Program-made: the position numbers and the translations under genes
Part shown: positions 1 to 8,030 of the stretch, piece after piece
Layout: the number at the start of each line of letters is the position of its first letter
Position numbering within the stretch: the first letter of the stretch is position 1
The notes under the pieces: generated by a model
Told to the model about the DNA's origin: nothing
The model's input: the letters and a program-made list of their open reading frames with translations, nothing else
The model's database searches: none
DNA from: Paludibacteraceae bacterium
Lineage (GTDB): Bacteria > Bacteroidota > Bacteroidia > Bacteroidales > Paludibacteraceae
Assembly: GCA_017384225.1 (NCBI GenBank)
Contig: JAFNUD010000009.1
Coordinates: 1 to 64,000 of the forward strand
DNA length: 64,000 bases
Direction: 5' to 3'

Positions 1-1
1 T

Positions 2-1450
2 TATACGCATGAAGAAATAGTAGAAGATGAGAACTACATTTACCATTATATATTTACTTTAGAATTGACGGTTATACCATTTTCATCCGATACAATAGTG
101 GTGGAAGCATACGATTCATACGAGTGGCATGGCAAGGTTTATACCGAAAGTGGCACATACATATACGAAGAGTATTGCTATCAAGAAATCCTCCATTTGA
201 CCATTATTCCTTCGGAAGAAAAGGAATATTTGTATATCTACCTAAACGAACTCATCTGTGACGGATATGAATATAGAGATCCTATTACTGGTATATACCA
301 TATTATTAGTTCATTTTTTCCTTACTCGCTAACATGGTCTGATACTATAACGGGCACCGAAGTTGATACTATCTATACATTTTATATCACTCCAATTGTT
401 GCTCCTGAACCATTAACAGAGGATATGCTATATGCTATTGGAGCCGTGCCAAAACTTGTGGCAGGAGAAAAAGTTGATATTGCGGGTACTACAGAACTAA
501 TTATGGCGTACTACCAAAAGCATGACAAAAATGATATAGCCGATGTAATAGGCGTTGAATGGGTTTCTGGTCACGATGTTGTTTTGGATACTGAGCAAAC
601 TACCCATACTATGGTATTAGAGGTTTGGGCTGATTGTGATTATATAATACCTATGGAATTTACCTTCCCTGTAAGCAAGAAAGATTCCGAGCCACAAGAC
701 ACTACAATCTACCACCCAACTGAATATGCAACTATCTGCGAAGGAGAAAAGTACACATGGATGGGAGTAGATTTTACAGCAGCAGGTATGTTTATATCGG
801 AAGAAATAGTAGAAGATGAGAACTACATTTATCACTACATATACACATTAGAATTACAGGTGCTACCATCTTCAATCGATACGATAGTGGTAGAAGCATA
901 CGATTCATACGAGTGGCATGGCAAGGTTTACACCGAAAGTGGCACGTATACATACTACGAGAATTGCTCTGAAGAAGTACTCCACTTGACTATTATTGAC
1001 ACTCCAACTCCTCCTTCCGAAATACAATACGATATTTATTATGCAGATACTATCTGCGAAGGAGAAATATATGTGTGGATGGGAATGCGGTTTACAGAAA
1101 CAGGCACTTATACTTATACTTATGAAGAAATAGTAGAAGATAAGAACTATATTTATCTACACATCTTGTACTTAACAGTTCTGCCTTACGAAACAATTGA
1201 ATATGAGGTGGAAGCATACGATTCATATGTATGGCATGGCATAGTTTACACCGAAAGTGGCGTTTATACATATGAAGAATGGTGCTATCAAGAAATACTC
1301 GAATTAACTATTATTCCTTCTACGGAAACTGCTGTGGACAACATGCAAACGGATAGCGATCATAGCGCGCAAAAGATCCTCCGCGACCAACAACTCCTCA
1401 TCCTCCGCGACGGCAAGACCTATACCATCATGGGCGCAGAAATTCACTAA
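2..1450 (+). CDS. Repetitive secreted surface protein, 3' part (partial)
   Basis: The reading frame is already open at the window edge, so the N-terminus lies outside; the first in-frame TTG, near base 65, is probably not the start. The visible part is built from about 40-45-residue modules with a shared core pattern W-x-G-x-x-Y/F-T-x-x-G-x-Y. Each is followed by an acidic strand and a short hydrophobic strand such as LHLTII. Two module flavours alternate: one begins TICEGE-Y-WMG, the other VEAYDSYEWHG. A diverged spacer of about 160 residues interrupts the array. The last 30 residues read QKILRDQQLLILRDGKTYTI followed by MGAEIH, a tail often seen on secreted Bacteroidales proteins. Similar modules occur in large Bacteroidota adhesin-like proteins. 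An extracellular location is inferred; the ligand is unknown. Confidence 0.7.
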   Translation, partial: YTHEEIVEDENYIYHYIFTLELTVIPFSSDTIVVEAYDSYEWHGKVYTESGTYIYEEYCYQEILHLTIIPSEEKEYLYIYLNELICDGYEYRDPITGIYHIISSFFPYSLTWSDTITGTEVDTIYTFYITPIVAPEPLTEDMLYAIGAVPKLVAGEKVDIAGTTELIMAYYQKHDKNDIADVIGVEWVSGHDVVLDTEQTTHTMVLEVWADCDYIIPMEFTFPVSKKDSEPQDTTIYHPTEYATICEGEKYTWMGVDFTAAGMFISEEIVEDENYIYHYIYTLELQVLPSSIDTIVVEAYDSYEWHGKVYTESGTYTYYENCSEEVLHLTIIDTPTPPSEIQYDIYYADTICEGEIYVWMGMRFTETGTYTYTYEEIVEDKNYIYLHILYLTVLPYETIEYEVEAYDSYVWHGIVYTESGVYTYEEWCYQEILELTIIPSTETAVDNMQTDSDHSAQKILRDQQLLILRDGKTYTIMGAEIH

Positions 1451-1474
1451 GCGCAAAACTATATAACAAAACCA

Positions 1475-1510
1475 AAAATCGAGCGGCACATTCCCGTGCC
1501 GTTCGATTTT
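1475..1510 (+). terminator. Rho-independent terminator of the surface protein gene
   Basis: A 15-bp stem (AAAATCGAGCGGCAC pairing with GTGCCGTTCGATTTT, one G-T wobble) with a short loop ends in a T run. It lies 25 bp after the stop codon. Confidence 0.75.
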
Positions 1511-1607
1511 GAATTTCAATTATAGGTACATTTAGGTACAAAAATATGGGGATTATGCAAATGAATTGAAAAAAGACAGTTCACACTTTTTGATTTTGGT
1601 TGTAGGC

Positions 1608-1650
1608 AAAAAGAAAGTAACTACCTTGTTTTAGATAGTTACTTTTTCTT
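1608..1650 (-). terminator. Terminator of the tRNA-Pro transcript
   Basis: Inverted repeat AAAGTAACTA / TAGTTACTTT with a 12-nt loop. Read on the minus strand it is followed by a T-rich tract and begins just after the 3' end of tRNA-Pro. Confidence 0.65.
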
Positions 1651-1653
1651 TTG

Positions 1654-1727
1654 TCGGGATGACAAGATTTGAACTTGCGACCTCCGGTCCCCCAGACCGT
1701 TGCGCTACCGGGCTGCGCCACATCCCG
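1654..1727 (-). tRNA. tRNA-Pro, anticodon GGG
   Basis: The reverse complement folds as a 74-nt tRNA. The acceptor stem is CGGGATG/CATCCCG with discriminator A. The D-arm contains GCGCAGCCCGGTAGCGC, the anticodon loop is CTGGGGG (anticodon GGG, G at position 37) and the T-loop is TTCAAAT. CCA is not encoded. It lies just downstream of proS on the same strand, so the enzyme that charges it is its neighbour. A dedicated promoter lies about 40 bp upstream. Confidence 0.95.
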
Positions 1728-1766
1728 AGAGCGTTAGCGAACGATAAAAATCACCTAACGCGACTG

Positions 1767-1798
1767 CAAAGGTACAGCTTTTTTTTGAGATATACAAA
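1767..1798 (-). promoter_or_regulatory. Bacteroidota-type promoter for tRNA-Pro
   Basis: Minus-strand TACCTTTG (1767-1774) is preceded, after a 20-bp spacer, by TTTG (1795-1798). The predicted start is about 32 nt before the tRNA. The TTTG element lies inside the T-tract of the proS terminator. Confidence 0.75.
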
Positions 1799-1825
1799 AA
1801 AATCGCACATAGAGTGCGATTTTTC
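1796..1825 (-). terminator. Rho-independent terminator of proS
   Basis: Stem ATCGCAC/GTGCGAT with flanking A and T runs and a 5-nt loop, about 20 bp after the proS stop codon on the minus strand. Confidence 0.8.
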
Positions 1826-1843
1826 TGTATATAATATGTTTTT

Positions 1844-3322
1844 TTAATATGCAATTGCGAAAATTACGCGTTGTGCACTTGGTTTACCTGTATAGATACA
1901 CTTACCTGGAGTCTTATCGCCCTCCAAAGGTATACAACGGATTGTTGCCTTGGTCTCTGCCTTGATCTTCTCCTCTGTCTCAGGAGTACCGTCCCAGTGG
2001 CAAAGCAAGAAGCCAGGTTTCTTGATCTCCTCTTTGAAATCTTCCCAAGTATCTACCTCGCGAGTATTCTCAATACGGAATTTGAGTGCCTTTTGGTAGA
2101 TATTGTCTTGAATCTCCTTGAGTAAGTTTTGGATAGTTTCTACAATACCATCAAATGCTACTGTCTCCTTGGTCAAGGTATCACGGCGAGCGAGCTCTAC
2201 GGTACCATTCTCCAAATCACGACCACCCATAGCCAATCGCAAAGGTACACCCTTGAGCTCATACTCAGCGAACTTAAAACCAGGAGTAGCCTTGTCACTT
2301 GCGTCAATTTGTACGCGAATACCAAGTTTCTTGAGCTCATCTGCCAATGGATTGAGTTTAGCCATCAACTCGTCCAATTGCTCTTGCTTCTTAAAGATAG
2401 GCACGATAACCACTTGAGTAGGAGCGAGGTTTGGAGGAAGAACAAGACCATTATCGTCAGAGTGAGTCATGATAAGCGCACCCATGAGGCGAGTAGAAAC
2501 ACCCCAAGAAGTAGCCCAAACATACTCAAATTTATTCTCATTAGTCAAGAATTGTACATCAAACGACTTAGCAAAATTCTGACCTAAGAAATGGCTTGTG
2601 CCGGCTTGAAGTGCCTTACCATCTTGCATCATGGCCTCAATAGAATAGGTATTGAGTGCACCTGCAAAACGCTCGTTTGGAGATTTCACACCTTTCACAA
2701 CTGGAATAGCCATCACTTTCTCTGCAAAGTCTGCATATACATCGAGCATAGTAGCAGCGTAGTTCTCAGCCTCCTCTTTGGTCGCGTGAGCAGTATGACC
2801 CTCTTGCCAAAGGAACTCTGCAGTACGCAAGAATAGACGGGTACGCATCTCCCAACGCATTACGTTGCACCATTGGTTGCAGAGGATAGGAAGATCGCGA
2901 TAAGATGAAATCCAGTTCTTGTAAGTGGACCAGATAATGGTCTCTGAAGTAGGACGGATAATGAGTTCCTCCTCAAGGCGAGCCTTAGGATCAACCACTA
3001 CGCCCTTGCCCTCTGGGTCGTTCATCAAACGGTGGTGAGTAACCACTGCGCACTCCTTAGCAAAACCCTCCACATGCTCTGCCTCACGGCTGAGAAAGGA
3101 CTTAGGAATCAACAATGGGAAATAAGCATTCTTCACGCCATTCTCCTTGAAACGACGATCCAATTCTGATTGGATAGTCTCCCAAATGGCATAGCCATAA
3201 GGCTTAATAACCATACATCCACGCACAGCAGACTGCTCAGCAAGGTCTGCTTTTACTACCAATTCGTTGTACCACTTCGAGTAATCTGTAGCTCGAGGGG
3301 TGAGTTTTTGAAAACTTGCCAT
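1844..3322 (-). CDS. proS: Prolyl-tRNA synthetase
   Basis: Charges tRNA-Pro with proline in the cytoplasm. The 492-residue length, and the absence of the long insertion found in the E. coli-type enzyme, place it with the short archaeal/eukaryote-like ProRS used by many Bacteroidota. The class II core includes motif-2 region RPTSETIIW at about residues 123-131. The Gly-rich [10 protein letters not shown] segment near residue 380 and the C-terminal domain ending IFAIAY are also typical. Its ATG overlaps the pdxB stop codon by one base (TAATG), so the two are probably translationally coupled in a panC-pdxB-proS operon. The gene ends before a strong terminator and the cognate tRNA-Pro. Confidence 0.95.
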   Translation of the reverse strand: MASFQKLTPRATDYSKWYNELVVKADLAEQSAVRGCMVIKPYGYAIWETIQSELDRRFKENGVKNAYFPLLIPKSFLSREAEHVEGFAKECAVVTHHRLMNDPEGKGVVVDPKARLEEELIIRPTSETIIWSTYKNWISSYRDLPILCNQWCNVMRWEMRTRLFLRTAEFLWQEGHTAHATKEEAENYAATMLDVYADFAEKVMAIPVVKGVKSPNERFAGALNTYSIEAMMQDGKALQAGTSHFLGQNFAKSFDVQFLTNENKFEYVWATSWGVSTRLMGALIMTHSDDNGLVLPPNLAPTQVVIVPIFKKQEQLDELMAKLNPLADELKKLGIRVQIDASDKATPGFKFAEYELKGVPLRLAMGGRDLENGTVELARRDTLTKETVAFDGIVETIQNLLKEIQDNIYQKALKFRIENTREVDTWEDFKEEIKKPGFLLCHWDGTPETEEKIKAETKATIRCIPLEGDKTPGKCIYTGKPSAQRVIFAIAY

Positions 3323-4275
3323 TATCTTAATCTATATTGTTTACGTAATTGTTCAAAGTGCTCAGGAGAAGCTTTTAGTTGCTCCGTTATGCGCACGAGC
3401 CAGCCTTCTTCCGAATCACCATGCAAAGGTACTACTTTTTTGTTGATTGACAAAATCGGGAGCGAGAAAAATTTGCAAAAAGCCTTCAAACACATCTCAC
3501 TTGCTCGCATTTTGCCCTCCACAGAGTATCCTGCAATATGAAATGACGCCAAAGCAACATGCTTGAGCAGCTCTCGGTTTAAGTTGGGCTCGCCCTCCCA
3601 GCAATCAATGGAGGCGGTGAGGCGATGAGGAGACGAAGCGATAAGACGATAAGTAAGGGCATTTTCATCTATGACTCCACCGCGCGCGGCGTTAATAATA
3701 AGGGTATTGGGTTTACAAAGGCGTAAAATATTCACATCACAAAGATGATAGGTAGGGTGTTCGCCCTCGTGGGTCAAAGGGGTGTGGAAAGTGAGTATAT
3801 CGCATAGCGGCGCTAATTGCTCCAGCGACATGCCAATACCCAACGGAGGGTCTGAAAGAAGTACTTTATACCCTCGCCTTTGGGCCATCTGAGCAACGAG
3901 TTTGCCGACATGACCATATCCTACAACACCTATCGTTAATGCTCTTTCTCCCGATTTAATCGAAGAAATAGCTTCTTCTACATAGTCGCATACAGCCTGT
4001 GCATTGCAACCAGGACAAGATACCCAACGTATGCTCGCTTCGCGACAGTAGTCTTGGTCAATATGATCAAAACCAATAGTAGCAGTAGCTACGAAGCGCA
4101 CCTTGCTGCCATGAAGTAACTCCTTGTTTATTCGCGTGCGCGTGCGAACGAACATAGCATCCACATCTTTGACCACAGCAGGAGTTATTTCTTCGGGCGA
4201 TAAGTACAATACCTGTGCATATGGCTCTATAACACCTTCCAAGAATGGTATGCCTCTATCAATAATTACACGCAT
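3322..4275 (-). CDS. pdxB: Erythronate-4-phosphate dehydrogenase
   Basis: NAD-dependent 2-hydroxyacid dehydrogenase of the DXP-dependent pyridoxal phosphate pathway; oxidises 4-phosphoerythronate. The N-terminal part carries the PdxB-type motifs RTRTRIN and [11 protein letters not shown]. The Rossmann GYGHVG motif is at residues 119-124, followed by [11 protein letters not shown] and a WEGEPN stretch. At 317 residues it is shorter than E. coli PdxB (about 378), mostly at the C-terminal dimerisation end. Residues about 208-222 are encoded by an octamer-periodic repeat (see separate entry). It lies between panC and proS on the same strand with 5-bp and overlapping junctions. Confidence 0.88.
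   Translation of the reverse strand: MRVIIDRGIPFLEGVIEPYAQVLYLSPEEITPAVVKDVDAMFVRTRTRINKELLHGSKVRFVATATIGFDHIDQDYCREASIRWVSCPGCNAQAVCDYVEEAISSIKSGERALTIGVVGYGHVGKLVAQMAQRRGYKVLLSDPPLGIGMSLEQLAPLCDILTFHTPLTHEGEHPTYHLCDVNILRLCKPNTLIINAARGGVIDENALTYRLIASSPHRLTASIDCWEGEPNLNRELLKHVALASFHIAGYSVEGKMRASEMCLKAFCKFFSLPILSINKKVVPLHGDSEEGWLVRITEQLKASPEHFEQLRKQYRLR
3611..3653 (-). repeat. 8-bp periodic repeat inside pdxB
   Basis: On the coding strand the sequence runs CTTATCGT, CTTATCGC, TTCGTCTC, CTCATCGC, CTCACCGC: five consecutive octamers around the consensus CTCATCGC. It encodes [13 protein letters not shown]. The same octamer occurs twice within the NlpC/P60 gene near 50.75 and 50.95 kb. Confidence 0.65.
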
Positions 4276-4280
4276 TCGGC

Positions 4281-5135
4281 TTAATACAGAATATTGTCAA
4301 TCAGTCGCACTGGTCCACAGAATACAGTGACACAACCTACAGCATTTTTCCAACTATTGGTAGGCTGCAATGTACTCTTATCTACAATAGCATAGTACTC
4401 CACATCCAATCCGTCAACAGCATTGATGGTGTCTATCACACGTTGTTGCACAGCTGCTACAGTATCTGTCTTTGCCCATTCCATCGAAGCTATTAGGGTC
4501 TTAGAAATAGCTACGGCTGTTTGTCTTTCCTCGTTAGATAAGCGTTCATTACGGCTACTCATTGCCAATCCGCTCTTCTCGCGTACAATAGGACAACCAA
4601 TGATTTGTATATTTTTGAAATTGTGTGCCAATGCTGAACGCTCTACCATATAACGGATAATAGCCAACTGCTGAAAGTCTTTTTCACCAAAATAGGCACG
4701 AGTAGGACATACCAACTCAAATAATCTACTTACAACTTGCACCACACCATTGAAATGTCCAGGACGCATCTTGCCCTCCATCACCTTGTCTAATCCATCA
4801 AAGTCGAACTCAAATGACTCCGCCATCTCCTCCGCACTATACATTTCATTTGATGTGGGAGCAAATACAAAATGTACACCTAATGACTCTAATAATTCTG
4901 CATCTTTTTCTAATGTACGAGGATATTTTTGTAGATCTTCTGCATTATTAAATTGTGTTGGATTTACAAACACACTTACGAAGCACACTTCGTTTTCAGA
5001 GCAAGCGCGACGAATCAACGATGCATGACCTTCATGCAGAGCACCCATTGTGGGTACGAATCCTATAGTTTTACCTTGTCGAATACATGCTGACGCCTGA
5101 CGCGTCAGTTCTGATTTTGTAGTAATAATTTGCAT
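4281..5135 (-). CDS. panC: Pantothenate synthetase
   Basis: ATP-dependent ligation of pantoate and beta-alanine, the last step of pantothenate synthesis. The 284-residue length is standard. The N-terminus has PTMGALHEGHASL with the nucleotidyl-binding HEGH at residues 34-37. FVNPTQFN and FGEKDFQQ follow, and the mobile loop MSSRNERLS lies near residue 190. It heads a probable panC-pdxB-proS operon; the next start is 5 bp away. A TACCTTTG box lies 42 bp upstream. Divergent from the starch-synthase-like gene. Confidence 0.96.
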   Translation of the reverse strand: MQIITTKSELTRQASACIRQGKTIGFVPTMGALHEGHASLIRRACSENEVCFVSVFVNPTQFNNAEDLQKYPRTLEKDAELLESLGVHFVFAPTSNEMYSAEEMAESFEFDFDGLDKVMEGKMRPGHFNGVVQVVSRLFELVCPTRAYFGEKDFQQLAIIRYMVERSALAHNFKNIQIIGCPIVREKSGLAMSSRNERLSNEERQTAVAISKTLIASMEWAKTDTVAAVQQRVIDTINAVDGLDVEYYAIVDKSTLQPTNSWKNAVGCVTVFCGPVRLIDNILY

Positions 5136-5177
5136 ATATTGTGATTAAAAATGTTCGATGTTTCGCAAAAAAGTCTG

Positions 5178-5185
5178 CAAAGGTA
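5178..5185 (-). promoter_or_regulatory. Promoter -7 box for panC
   Basis: Minus-strand TACCTTTG, the Bacteroidota TAnnTTTG consensus, giving a leader of about 36 nt. The -33 position is only A/T-rich (TTTT). Confidence 0.6.
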
Positions 5186-5248
5186 CAACAAATAAGGGAA
5201 AAAAGAAAATTTTTCGACAAAAAATTATGTAATATCATTTTTTTTTTG

Positions 5249-5256
5249 TACCTTTG
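5249..5256 (+). promoter_or_regulatory. Promoter -7 box for the starch-synthase-like gene
   Basis: Plus-strand TACCTTTG, 36 bp before the ATG at 5292 and preceded by a long T tract. No clear -33 TTTG. Confidence 0.6.
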
Positions 5257-5291
5257 TAGCGGGAAATAATACCCTGTTAAATACTACTATT

Positions 5292-6113
5292 ATGAAAGAG
5301 CCCAAACGTATCTTATTTGTTTCGCAGCAGATATATCCATTTTTGGATACAGAAACGCCTATACGCTTGCGTAATCGTCAATTACCCGAGTGCTTCCAAT
5401 CAAAAGGTTTTGAAACCCGAACTTTTATGCCTAAATTTGGCGACATTAACGAGCGACGCAATCAACTACACGAAGTAATTCGCCTATCAGGTATCAATCT
5501 TATCATCTCTGGTTCTGACCATCCGCTGCTGATTAAAGTAGCAAGTATTCAATCTGCTCGCATTCAGATATACTTCATTGACAATGATGTGTATTTCCAC
5601 CGACGCAAAGGTCTTGTAGATGCGGAAGGACAAGAGTTTAAGGATAACGACGAACGTTGTATATTCTTCGCTCGAGGTGTGTTGGAAACTGTAAAAAAAC
5701 TTCGTTGGACTCCCGATATTATCTATTGTTCTGGATGGATGTCTGCATTGGTACCTCTATATGTAAAAAAAGCATATCACGATACCCCTTTCTTTGCAAA
5801 TACCAAGGTTGTCTTATCGCTTGACGATGAGGAATATGCTACGCCTTTTAGTCCTAAATTTGTGGACAAATTGTTGGTGAATGGCATGATGCAAAGCGAT
5901 GTGAGAAGCATTGCAGGATTGCCTGTAGGCTATGAAGACTTGATGCGTCTTGCTATTGATAATTCAGATGCAGTAGTATTAGACTCTCCCGTTGTAAACA
6001 CACGCCTATGTAACTATCTACATAATAGCGGAAAGACCACATTACCATATAACGAAGGAAATAGCAACGAGGAGTTAGTAACATTTTGCAATACTTTGTT
6101 AGAAACAGAATGA
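5292..6113 (+). CDS. Glycogen/starch synthase-like N-terminal domain protein (half-length)
   Basis: The 273 residues match the N-terminal Rossmann half of GT5 starch synthases: ILFVSQQIYPF, the FMPKFGDINERRNQLHEVIRL region, YFIDNDVYFHRRKG and CSGWMSALVPLYV. Full GT5 enzymes are about 480 residues. The C-terminal nucleotide-sugar-binding half is absent and the stop codon is genuine, because the next gene overlaps it (ATGA). Without the acceptor/donor half, normal catalysis is doubtful. A position divergent from panC is, as I recall, common in Bacteroidales, which suggests a conserved role rather than decay. Confidence 0.75.
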   Translation: MKEPKRILFVSQQIYPFLDTETPIRLRNRQLPECFQSKGFETRTFMPKFGDINERRNQLHEVIRLSGINLIISGSDHPLLIKVASIQSARIQIYFIDNDVYFHRRKGLVDAEGQEFKDNDERCIFFARGVLETVKKLRWTPDIIYCSGWMSALVPLYVKKAYHDTPFFANTKVVLSLDDEEYATPFSPKFVDKLLVNGMMQSDVRSIAGLPVGYEDLMRLAIDNSDAVVLDSPVVNTRLCNYLHNSGKTTLPYNEGNSNEELVTFCNTLLETE

Positions 6114-7537
6114 AATTAAGAAATCTTGTATACTTTTTATTAGGTCTATTTGCTGTTGCTTTGTCTGGCTGCGACAACAATGCGTTGGATGCTGGCGTAT
6201 CCACGTTGGACACAGAAGACGAAATACGCGTGTGCGCCGATACTTTTGCCATTACTTCGGTTTTGCAAGAGGGTAGTGCAATCAATCTCACTCCAGACTC
6301 CTTTTTATTAGGTGAATGTGATACGCGTTTAGGTACGCTCAGAGCCGACCTTCTCACGCAATTATCTTGCCCTGAGGGAAATGGATACCCATATGCAGAC
6401 CGAGCAGAAGTAGACTCTATAGTGCTTTATTTATATTATCAAAATTACTACGGAGATGGATATGCGCCATTGGGTATTTCTGTCTATGAATTAGATCGAG
6501 AAACCATGGATTACAACACGCCTTATCCAAGCGACACTACCACAAATATATTGACATTCTGTAGTTTAGAAGACTCTACTCGAATTACAGAACACACACG
6601 CATTGTTATAGCCAAGGAGCCTGCAGATTCAGCCTATGTATCTGGAGATGAGTACATACCTTGCATTAAAATCCCATTGACAGACCAATTTGCTAAACGC
6701 TTTTTCAGTATCAAGGATTTTTCTTCGCAAGAAGCATTTAATCAAAACTTCAAAGGGCTATATATCACCTCTGAATTTGGTGGAAGCACTATGCTTTATG
6801 TAAAAGAGATTTGTATGGCCGTTTACTATCATGTCTTGCTGAATCGTCAAAATCAACCAGATACAATAGTTCAGGACACAAAAATGTTCTATGCAAATTC
6901 AGAAGTAAGACAAGTTAATCGCTATATCTATCCATACCGAGAAGCAATACTATCAGAATTACAGCAACAGACAGACACCAATTATATTAGCTCCCCAGCT
7001 AACATCTATACACGCTTGTCACTGCGCATGGATTCTATTCGTCAAAAAATTAGAAACCAATTTGGAGACATGGACAAGTATCGTGTATATGTGAATCGCG
7101 CAAATCTAACAATAGACGTACTATACAGCCTAGATGCTTTATCCGTACCACGTGATCAATGGGATCAACCTGCAGCGAACATGTTGTTAGTAAAAGCTAA
7201 TCAAATGGAGTCCTTTTTTGCTAAAAACGAATTGCCGTCTGACACTTCTGCAATAGTGAGTAGTCTAATGTCACAAGTTGATTCGTTGGGCAATACATCT
7301 TACTACTATTCTTATGATTTATCAGGACTTTTAACGCAACAGTTGCGCTCTGAAGAAGAGCTCAAAGAATTAGATCTCATTTTGGTTCCCGTTTCCGTTG
7401 AAACCACGACCTCGTCTACGGTATCTGCTATCAAGCCTTCACAAACTATCTCCGCCACACATATTCGATCCGCAAATAATCCTATTCAACCTATGAATAT
7501 CGAAATGGTTTATTCTGTATTTAATCATCTCAGATAA
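6110..7537 (+). CDS. DUF4270-family lipoprotein
   Basis: A 475-residue predicted lipoprotein. The start at 6110 gives a proper signal peptide (MKLRNLVYFLLGLFAVALSG then Cys21) and overlaps the upstream stop by ATGA; an in-frame ATG at 6086 would only add residues before the signal. The body contains strand-rich segments such as SIVLYLYYQNYYGDG and GLYITSEFGGSTM, typical of DUF4270 proteins, which are surface or outer-membrane-associated lipoproteins in Bacteroidota. Function unknown. Translational coupling to the half-length starch-synthase-like gene suggests a shared transcript. A bidirectional terminator follows. Confidence 0.75.
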   Translation: MKLRNLVYFLLGLFAVALSGCDNNALDAGVSTLDTEDEIRVCADTFAITSVLQEGSAINLTPDSFLLGECDTRLGTLRADLLTQLSCPEGNGYPYADRAEVDSIVLYLYYQNYYGDGYAPLGISVYELDRETMDYNTPYPSDTTTNILTFCSLEDSTRITEHTRIVIAKEPADSAYVSGDEYIPCIKIPLTDQFAKRFFSIKDFSSQEAFNQNFKGLYITSEFGGSTMLYVKEICMAVYYHVLLNRQNQPDTIVQDTKMFYANSEVRQVNRYIYPYREAILSELQQQTDTNYISSPANIYTRLSLRMDSIRQKIRNQFGDMDKYRVYVNRANLTIDVLYSLDALSVPRDQWDQPAANMLLVKANQMESFFAKNELPSDTSAIVSSLMSQVDSLGNTSYYYSYDLSGLLTQQLRSEEELKELDLILVPVSVETTTSSTVSAIKPSQTISATHIRSANNPIQPMNIEMVYSVFNHLR

Positions 7538-7575
7538 TCCTGATTTACTCAAAACATAGTTTAATATACCAAAGA

Positions 7576-7601
7576 AAAACGACCGAATATTCGGTCGTTT
7601 T
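7576..7601. terminator. Bidirectional terminator between DUF4270 gene and gcvH
   Basis: A perfect palindrome AAAACGACCGA-ATAT-TCGGTCGTTTT, flanked by A and T runs on both sides, lies between two convergent genes. Confidence 0.8.
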
Positions 7602-7631
7602 CTCTTTCAATAATTTATTTATTTTAATTGC

Positions 7632-8009
7632 TTAACCTATTAGTGCTTGATATCCCGCAGCATCCAACAATGTGTCTAATTCTGCTGGATTGGACACCTG
7701 AATCTTAATCATCCAACCTTCGCCATAAGGATCGTTATTTACCAATTCAGGTTGATCATTGATTGACTCATTTACTTCCAACACCTCACCAGATACAGGC
7801 ATATTGAGGTCACTTACCGTTTTTACAGCTTCTACCGAACCGAACACTTCCTCTTGAGCGAGCGTATCACCTTGAGTATTTATATCAAGAAATACTATCT
7901 CACCTAATTCTGACTGAGCATAATCGGTAATACCGACATAAGCAACTTCACCTTCCACACGAATCCACTCGTGCTCTTTAGTGTAGCGTAATTCTACTGG
8001 TATATTCAT
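7632..8009 (-). CDS. gcvH: Glycine cleavage system H protein
   Basis: Lipoyl carrier of the glycine cleavage complex, 125 residues, a normal length. The lipoylated lysine is K63 in the motif [16 protein letters not shown] at the N-terminus and NDPYGEGWM near the C-terminus are family hallmarks. No other gcv genes are visible. It starts 21 bp after the gldJ-like gene on the same strand, so the two are probably co-transcribed. Confidence 0.96.
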   Translation of the reverse strand: MNIPVELRYTKEHEWIRVEGEVAYVGITDYAQSELGEIVFLDINTQGDTLAQEEVFGSVEAVKTVSDLNMPVSGEVLEVNESINDQPELVNNDPYGEGWMIKIQVSNPAELDTLLDAAGYQALIG

Positions 8010-8030
8010 AATACTATCTATTTTGGATTA

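Noticed and set aside
1659..1847. Plus-strand 62-residue frame across the tRNA region
   Set aside because: It overlaps the minus-strand tRNA-Pro and terminators; no coding signal.
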